NCBI GenBank assembly: GCA_944474755.1
Contig: OX104120.1
Coordinates: 22,803,242-22,867,241, forward strand
DNA from: Limnoperna fortunei
Lineage: Eukaryota; Mollusca; Bivalvia; Mytilida; Modiolidae
DNA length: 64,000 bases
Direction of reading: 5' to 3'
Made by a program: the position numbers and the translations under genes. This document shows positions 45,470 to 64,000 of the stretch, piece after piece (positions within the stretch are counted from its first letter, which is position 1; every line of letters starts with the position of its first letter). The notes beneath the pieces are model-generated. The model did not search any database, was not told where the DNA came from, and saw nothing but the letters and a program-made list of their open reading frames with translations.

Positions 45470-48400
45470 GCATATGATTAAACAGTAGAAACCAATCTGT
45501 TTCCCAGGACCACTAAATGTTTTTATTATCTGTAATGTTCAGGTATAAGTAAAGAAGATATTTTAGTTTAATTTCGTTTGCTGCTGCTTTTCTTACACTT
45601 GGAATAATACTTGCTTAGGATACCAGATTATCATTACTTATATATAACACATATTAGCTGCATTACAGTCAGTTGCTATGACATTCAAATACAGAAAAAG
45701 TTTATTACCAAAAGAATGAAAACAATGAAAGTTTGTACCGTAATGTTTCTAGTGCAAATGCTTATAGATTCCACCCATGGAAGAACAAACAGAAATCACA
45801 AATCACTATATAGGTATGGCTGCATAGGAAATAGAAATGAGTTCACATAACTGACCTTGTTAGCAATATGACAAACAATATTATTTGTAGTTTCTTTATT
45901 TAATATCATAGGCTCAATAAGAATATTTAAGATTTCTTGTAAATAAAATTTCTTTGTTCTTAACAAACACATACATTCACAAAAACAAACATAGCTACTA
46001 CAAAGAATACATGGATAAACCTGATATGTCAAATACAAATGACATTGGTCATACACTAATAATTGACTTATAATAAAGGGCTAAAGGTCAGAGTTCATAT
46101 ACTGTAAACTGGTCAGTGTAATACATGCTACGTTTTAGTAACTAAATGGAAGATGCCATGATTGGTCTGGTTACTCTGTGCTCAGTACTTTGGGGAGCCA
46201 AGAAGAAACAGGTTCTTTATACAACTGACTGTTGTAATAATGTATTGCATTTTTGTGTCTTGATTATTTTTGTATGTACACCTGTCACCTACATGATAAA
46301 TATATATTTGAAAAAAACTGTGCTAGTTATATTATAATGTGTTATACCGGTTATTAAAAAAAAAGTGTTGGTTCTTTATTTGTTGCAGTATTTGAATGCA
46401 GAGCATGTCACATAGATCGTCATAACAGATTTTACTATGTGAGAGTCTTGTTGGTAATATAATCTTTTGAAGTATTGTCAAATAAGGTGGGAATTCAGTT
46501 TGTTCCTATTTATCCTGCTTCAATAGCTGCAGCAGGGATGGAGAATGATAATATCAACAAACTTCTCAATGAGTCTTATTGGAGAAAAAGCATAAACATC
46601 TAACCTTGCAATAAGTATTGCAGGAGAAGTAGCATTAGGTTTTATGGCCCACCTGCTCATAGAATGGGTTAAAACTCATAAACTTATTATTTTCACATGT
46701 GAAATTCCACTGTCTGAATACTACAGACATAGATTAATAATGATACTGGTCATACTTCTATATTGTCATGAAAGATTACATAAACATGAAGGTAAAGGAA
46801 ATTCAAGTCAAAAGAAAAAGTGAAAATTTGTATTCCACTAACTGTAAAATTTGTCCACTTTCTTTGATTTCACCACTTTAAAGTTACATTTTGTATGATA
46901 ATTTACCAAAGATTCACATATTCTAATTGTCTAAAATGACTTTCGATTGGATAGACTCTTGCGTCAATCAACCCTTTGTGGTCAAGAGTTGTTGCCTTCA
47001 TGCAGTTGATATTAGATATAAATATAAATAAAAGATTTATTTTCAACATTTTACATGTAGTTTACAATTATGGTAGAATATATATAACAATACTACATTT
47101 AAAGCCTTGCCAGCCCCACATTGGATCGGATGCTGTAAGTGTACAATCTCTTTATATCCGTATTTTTGGCCATGTGAGATAAAGTGACGCGAGATACACA
47201 AATGCAGACCATTAATTACATATAAATGTCTGGTTCCCCTATGTCAGTCATTATTCTACAATACTAAAAATAACCCAGGTCTGTTTCATGGGATCCAGTT
47301 CTGCTCATACATGTATTTTGTTTAACCACATTTTCAATATGTAAATAGTATGTTGTTCTTAGAAATCAATATTCCATAAATTATTGACTGTATTACCAAC
47401 AAACTGGTTGATTAAAAAATTCTAGTATATTAAGATTGATAATATGAAACATGGTAATCTTTTTCAGAATACTTAATCAAAATAAACATTTTTATTACAA
47501 ACTACCTGGAATGTCAAATTATAAGAAAACACATCACCCATTTTCTTTTATTCCACTAATAGTCTGTCATGCAGTACATATGTAATACTGTTCTCTACAC
47601 TCGTTTATGAACTTACATCTACTGTGATCAAAATATTTGTCACAGGTCTTGAGTCTATTTTGTGGAGATTACCTGATATTCTGATGTTTCATGTAAACAG
47701 TAATTTTTTATCAAATTTTACAAGTAAATCCTGGTTACAGGGCCTGTGTGTACACCTAACATACTTAATACACAGCAATGATTGGGATTGTTTAAATCAA
47801 CTTAAAAAAAAAAATCACCTGGAAGCCTTAAAAAAGTCTGATTAATTTAGCACTAGGTAGATACCAATATAACAATTTATTTATTAATTGCACAAATTAT
47901 AACTGCACAATTTATTTAAAGCTGCAATAAATATCTGCCTAAAAGTCCAGGGTACAAAAGGCTTTTCTTTCTTTTTTTTTGCAACATTAACTTTTTTATT
48001 TTTATTATTTTAATATTCAGAAAATTAATAAATAAATCACTTGATATATTATGCTTACAATCTGTAAAATACTTGACATGTTGACTGAAAAAAGGCTTAA
48101 AAAAGTTTTTATTTTGTATAATCAATTGTTTTCTGTTTTATTAAATGTCCAACAGATACTGGCAAAAGATTTAGAAAAAAATTAGAAAAATTGTTAACAA
48201 TGTGCTAATATTTTTTTAAACAAAAAATGCTAAAATTTGATTCCAAATACTTAAACAGAACCCTAGACTTTAAAGACACTTTAATAAAGCTTCAGAAGCA
48301 CAGATTTGTAAAGGGAGATAAATCCCTCCTGATCACAGTCAAAAACATAAAATACTTTCTAAAAAAGACAGAAACTGTCCAGATATTAAGTAAGTTTACA

Positions 48401-50141
48401 TCATTTTCATAGACTATATATAACTATCAATATTTACACTGTAATATTTACATAAATACATTCATCAGTTATATAGACACCAAACTGTACAACTATTACA
48501 CGTGCATAACTCTTTTATTTCCAAGATTCTCTTATAGCTTATAAAAAGATTTTCTGTTGAACAAAATCAAAATACAGTACTCATATATTTCAAATGCCTT
48601 TATATGGCATTTAAAACATTCAAAGACTCATTTTACAGGAAAATTTTAACTTTAAAACATGTTTAGAGTGGAGGAAACTGGAAGGGAATGATTTAGTTAT
48701 CTCCCTTCCATAATAAAACAAACAAACCAATGCCCTTCAACAAACAGGAAACATAAATACCAGGAAACATTAACAAAACAATAAACAAACCAGACCTCAA
48801 CTTGTTGTCAATAAGCACCAATAGATATTGCTGGTATTAATTGTCAATCAGGCCATTTAGAACTGAACTTGTATGAAGTTGGATGTGTATTTAGCAGTGA
48901 CTTTTAAATATTCCATTTTTTATACATGAATATACAATTAACATACTTTTTTCAAATAAACTGGCATAATTAATGTTTATATGAATGACTTATCTTCCCA
49001 CAGCAACTGTAAAAAGTTTTATTATATGATATATGTAAAAGCACATAAAACTTATAACAGAGATTTGTTTTAACTGCTTTAAATACTTCAACTTAACATG
49101 AGTGATAAAAAATTTTACCGTCAATTTTTTTAGTGTACAACAAATCTTCTAGTGAATGTAAGTTTTGGAGCATGCAGATTTCTTTCAGATTATATATATA
49201 TATATATAAACAATAAACAATTAAATAACTTATTACATTTACTCATCTCTTAACAAAACCATGGCAATATATTACATTTCTAGTTTAAAACTCTGATATG
49301 GTACAAAAAATTAATACAATGCTAACAAAATAAAAACCATTTTACAACAAACATACTGATTCATATACAATACTTTTTTAAGGTGAGAAAATGTACAAAT
49401 TCTAAATCTATTTATTTTTTTACATATTTTACACTAACATAAAATAAATGCATTTATACAGGCATACCATAAATTTTTTTTACATCTTTTACACTAACAT
49501 AAAATAAATGCATTTATACAGGCATACCATAAATATACAAAACTGATGACTTGGCAGTCAAATAAATATGTCTATTTCTATGAAAAACCTTGAATGTCTG
49601 GCTTTGGTTTAGACCATGCTTAACGACATCCACATTAACCCATCAATGCAACTTGCATGCATACAATTAGCTTCATATCAATATACTTAGGTGTTTGCTA
49701 AGTCAGAACCATTAAAGAAATCTCAAATTAAAGTCAATTATGTTGTAAACATATGAACCTTGGTCCATTTTTTAACGTGTATAATCAACAAACATAAAAA
49801 TAATAGACTTTACTAATCTACAATAAAATTGCAATTAATATAATTGCTCAAATTCACCACGTCTTTGTTCCATACAGAGATTCTTTTCTCTACTTAGCAT
49901 GATTTGATCAATTTATAGTAGGCTTTTTTAAGCATGATTTAACATCAATAGATGAATTATGTAGAAACATGTACCATGACATTAAAATTTGTTTCGAAAA
50001 ATAATGAGCTACAAATCCCCTTTTCACCATTTCTGTCTTCTACAGATTTGCAAAAAGAGGGTAGAGGGTGTCACATCAACATGACTAGCCCCCTTAGTAG
50101 ATTCATAAAGAAATTGTCTTCTACCACTATGCTATTTATCA
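45470..50141. other. AT-rich intergenic / 3' UTR side of ARHGAP39-like gene
   Basis: No conserved coding exon was recognised. A 62-bp direct duplication lies at 49419-49535 (tttacactaacataaaataa unit). A frame at 45716-45848 begins with a signal-peptide-like stretch (MKVCTVMFLVQMLIDSTHG), but it has no recognised partner exons. The right part probably contains the 3' UTR of the - strand gene ending at 50142. Confidence 0.4.
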
Positions 50142-60862
<10,721 letters not shown>

Positions 60863-61721
60863 GATGGTAATATCACTGTTTTTTAAAATCCAAACATTAA
60901 AAAAACTTTAGCACACTATCCAACTGATGTCGTCATTCTATTGTTTTGAAGATTTTAATTGATTTCAGCTTAAAAGTTAAAAAAATTGTAATTTCCCTGT
61001 CAGAATATTTGTGATATGGTTAAAGGAAACTGAATAGGAAATGAACTCAAACTTTATAGGGCTCATCATAGGGATTAAGAATACACAATTTTTTTTTTAA
61101 AGTAAAATCAATTATTGATTAAAAAAATTCTGGAAAGAGGAAACACTAATTGATAAGGATTCCCTGATGTTCCTTCCATCTATACACGGACAAACCTTTA
61201 TATTGTTACTTCCTGTACATTGATAATAAAAAAAACTTAACATGTTGTTAGACAAATTATGGGAAATATTTCTATACACATATATTCAAGGAAACATTTC
61301 TTTATAAAAATCTGTACAAAAGTCTGAAAGGTCAAATTGTATATAGCACATGCTGTTGAATGGTTTAAAATTTTGGGAGAGTTTGGAGTCAAAAAATAAA
61401 GCAGAAGTTGAGTAACCAACTGGTTCCATCTTCTGTGAAGATTAGTGAAAAGACTGCAAAAATGTGGAAAAAAATACTCAAACTATTTTTAAATTATCAG
61501 GAGAACAGCTTTGGTATATGTGTAATATTTGTTACAAGTTTCAAGAATCTGGTCTGAAAACAGGAGTTAATTGCACACAATACTTTAATTTTCCACTGAG
61601 ACTTCCTTAGCATATAACCAAACTGAAACTTGTTAGAATCAGTTAATACCTTAATTGTTTTTTTTTCTGTTTAATTTAAAACAAAAAATCTACAAGTCTT
61701 TATTTTTGTATAGGCAATATT

Positions 61722-61834
61722 TTATTCCCACACAGTAGATCCTGTTAGCACATCATTAAATTGTCTGTCATGTTCATAAAGTATTTCACGAATTAACGAC
61801 TTATAAGTTAATCCAAAATAGTTGTTGTATCCTT
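61722..61834 (-). CDS. Possible last exon of an unrecognised - strand gene
   Basis: After a possible acceptor (tttttgttaaag), the frame reads GYNNYFGLTYKSLIREILYE then HDRQFNDVLTGSTVWE and stops. The stop codon lies inside an AATAAA (tgggAATAAAata), as at the end of AATF. The composition is protein-like and no repeat match was seen. The partner exons would be to the right; none was found before 64000. Confidence 0.35.
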
Positions 61835-62049
61835 TAACAAAAATAGGTATGAAATTTTAAAACTATTTATAACTACATATACATGTAACCCTTCAACTGA
61901 ACAGAAAAATAGCAGCATATTTTCATTTAAAAAAAAAATTAAACTCGCATATTCTGTCAAATACAATGTATAAGAATATCATAATTCTCTGTTTACAGTT
62001 CAATCAATACACAATTAAAAGGTATTGTGTCAATAATTAGATACCATGT

Positions 62050-62102
62050 GTTTGTTTGTTAATGTCATGGGGTCAAGTTTTAATGGGGAAGGAAGCCAGA
62101 GA
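62050..62102 (-). mobile_element. SINE fragment
   Basis: 'tgtttgtttgttaatgtcat', 'ggggtcaagttttaatgggg' and 'aaggaagccagag' match the SINE tail and body. Confidence 0.45.
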
Positions 62103-62413
62103 TTTTTAAAACCATAGCAATAAGAAACAACAAAGTCCTACTAAGTATCATTATATTTCTTAGTAAAAAAAGCCTGCCTGACTACACAAAGTTAAGGATG
62201 ATTGCTGGTCAATTTTTGAGATTTCTGTCAGATTTTCAGAATCCTCTAGATTTTACCATTAAAATAGTGATAATTTTTTTGCCCAGCAACCCCCTATTTT
62301 CTTTTTATAATAGGGTTTATTGGCTTATTTTGTACCTTTAACTATGGTCTATTTATCAAATATATAAATTTAGATACCTTGTTATTTTCAACATGACCAG
62401 CGAACATCCTTAA

Positions 62414-62640
62414 GTGAGGGGAAACAAGAAAAGCCTGCCTGCCTACACAAAGTTAAGTGAGGGGAAACAAGAAAAGCCTGTCTGCCTACACAAAGTTAAG
62501 TGAGGGGAAACAAGAAAAGCCTGCCTGCCTACACCAAGTTAAGTGAGGGGAAACAAGAAAAGCCTGCCTGCCTACCCAAAGTTAAGTGAGGGGAAACAAA
62601 AAAGGCAGGCTGCTTACACAAAGTTAAGTGAGGAGAAACA
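62414..62640. repeat. 43-bp tandem repeat, about 5 copies
   Basis: The unit is gtgaggggaaacaagaaaag, cctgcctgcctacacaaagt, taa. The spacing is exactly 43 bp (62414 to 62457). Confidence 0.85.
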
Positions 62641-63019
62641 AACATGTAGTCTGGGCTTGTGTGGTTATCCAGTTCCTATCTAAACATACAGTTCACTCTA
62701 CTTTATCACCAATTAAAAAATTGTTAACTTAAAAAATTGTTAACTTAACTTAAAAACTAATGTGATCAAGTATACCACTTATTTTCCTTGGGTTTGTGAT
62801 TCCATGTCAGCATTCAAGCTTTCTCTACTTATGAAACAAATTGGCATGATACATCTGAAAGTTGCTAAATGATGTCTTAAAACCAAATTAATTATATATA
62901 ATGTGTTTGTTCTATGAATACAATATATACCAGTTATGGCAAGTTACTAATTCTTCTTCTATGAATTCAAGGATACAAGGAATTGTCCAGTAACCTATTC
63001 TTCCATTTGTATCCAGTTG

Positions 63020-63535
63020 CATACTTGCCAACATACTTTTGATTGAAGTCCTGATAATTTCGCCAAGGGGTATGGGGACCGCAAGGTCAACAGTGGAAGA
63101 AAAGCCTTGGTGGGTGGCGGAGGGGGTGAAGACCAGGCCTGTCAAGTCTCACGCAACTCGCGTGAGACTCACGCATCTAGTCCACAATTTGGCAGCAAAT
63201 TTCTTTGATGTTTTTATTTTTTCCTTTGATCTTTCAATTTTTAGGCAAATCTCACGCGAGCAGCTCATCAAAACTTGACAGCCCTGGAAGACCCCGGGCC
63301 GAATATGAGTTTAGAGTATTTCTATGGTATTTGAGAGGGTCTCCAGGGTTTTTTGAGCTGACATACGGATGTATTTTATTAATGCAGGATTAGAAAGGCT
63401 GTTTTAACACAATTTTTATAATTATTCCTGACAAAAGAAGAAATCCCGGAGATTCCAACAACCTACCCGGTACCCTGGACACGGGTAACAAATTCCAGAC
63501 ATTCCTGGGAGAAATCCAAAGCATTGGCAGGTATG
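63020..63535. mobile_element. TIR element with CAGTTG target duplication, carrying a nested MITE
   Basis: Ends catacttgccaa and ttggcaggtatg are inverse complements at 11 of 12 positions. CAGTTG flanks both sides (63014-63019 and 63536-63541). Interior matches 42659-42996. The 153-bp element at 63134-63286 is inserted in it. Confidence 0.75.
63134..63286. mobile_element. 153-bp MITE nested in the 63020 element
   Basis: It begins CAGGCCTGTCAAG and ends CTTGACAGCCCTG (12 of 13 inverted). GAAGAC flanks both sides (63128-63133, 63287-63292). The related copy at about 42750 reads straight through (gaaagacccctggccg), which is an empty site. The CAGGG-type ends resemble hAT-derived MITEs, but the duplication seen is 6 bp, not 8. 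Confidence 0.75.
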
Positions 63536-63705
63536 CAGTTGAATTCTTTTGTTTTAAGCAATTAACACTGCACAGTACCTATCTAATTTTAAAAAATGTA
63601 GTGCCCATTTCTGAAGTCTTCATGCAGACCAATCTTTTTAGATTTCAATGTTTTTTCTTTGTTTCGAAGCAATACAATGTACATGTACTTAACCCTTTCG
63701 CACCG

Positions 63706-63793
63706 AATGTATCCTTTAGGAAACACAATGCGCAGGGCGAATGTATCTTTAAAGATACACGGTGCGCAGGGCGAATGTATCCTTAAGGATACA
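63706..63793. repeat. Tandem 34-bp units with perfect 18-bp palindromes
   Basis: tgtatctttaaagataca (63742-63759) and tgtatccttaaggataca (63776-63793) are perfect palindromes, each preceded by 'gcgcagggcgaa'. A third, imperfect copy is at about 63708-63725. Confidence 0.8.
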
Positions 63794-64000
63794 TGAAACT
63801 CGTGGTTTGGTTAGGCCTGTTTTGAAGCCAAAATAAAGCACACAGATTGCTTTAAACATATTTAAATTGTTACGGCTGTGTTAATCGTAATAAAAATAAT
63901 TTATTTTCGTTGTTATTCTAAAATTTACCGCTGTAAATATTGATAGGAAATCACTTTACGCTAATTTTAGAACCGGAAATGTGAAAATCGGGTCATGTGG

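Noticed and set aside
45611..45850. Small secreted peptide beginning MKVCTVMFLVQML
   Set aside because: The signal-like start is suggestive, but there is no recognised mature peptide, partner exon or family. Kept only as a remark.
46139..46212. Possible exon MEDAMIGLVTLCSVLWGAKK
   Set aside because: Splice-like borders are present, but no phase-compatible neighbours or known family.
62912..63145. Possible exon on the - strand (GRIGYWTIPCILEF) with a GTATCCTTGA word resembling a U12 donor
   Set aside because: Half of the frame lies in the TIR element at 63020, no protein family is recognised, and no matching U12 branch site was found before the candidate acceptor at 61834.

Overview
This is an AT-rich, repeat-dense eukaryotic window with intron-split genes. 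The repeats (a tRNA-derived SINE, the AGCTCACCTG family, the TACTGTGAA family with short inverted termini, and long minisatellites) resemble those of bivalve mollusc genomes. A bivalve, possibly a mussel, is the best guess. The species cannot be fixed from sequence alone.

Three protein-coding genes could be rebuilt exon by exon, and the reading phases agree at every junction. (1) AATF/Che-1, + strand: 11 exons from 3821 to 28575. The 5' exons lie left of the window. (2) A PHF13/PHF23-type PHD-finger gene, - strand: 5 coding exons, 38355 down to 35102, 174 aa, complete. (3) An ARHGAP39/Vilse-type MyTH4-RhoGAP gene, - strand: 7 exons from 59327 to 50142, plus a possible first exon at 60761-60862. 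AATF and PHF13/23 are convergent. PHF13/23 and ARHGAP39 are in tandem. A small piece at 61722-61834 (-) may be the last exon of a further, unrecognised gene.

Mobile DNA fills most of the rest. At the left edge is the 5' half of an antisense Ty3/gypsy-type element with an uninterrupted 602-codon frame: gag, then CCHC knuckle, then protease, then integrase zinc domain. No reverse transcriptase lies between protease and integrase, which is the rearranged order of Gmr1-like elements. It probably lies in an AATF intron. A decayed non-LTR retrotransposon (38700-41890) sits just upstream of the PHF13/23 start. At least eight elements with terminal inverted repeats, several nested, and about a dozen copies of one SINE family are scattered through the window.

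Four large minisatellites stand out. 41-bp, 45-bp and 32-bp arrays fill about two thirds of one AATF intron (3970-10377). A 67-bp array of about 46 copies fills an ARHGAP39 intron (52117-56027). The 45-bp and 67-bp units both match the same SINE family, so each seems to have grown from a SINE copy.

The most notable points are the copia-like domain order of the gypsy element, a U12-type AT-AC intron in the MyTH4 region of ARHGAP39, an intron splitting the RhoGAP catalytic arginine codon, and a 27-residue poly-aspartate tract in AATF encoded by a nearly pure GAT microsatellite.
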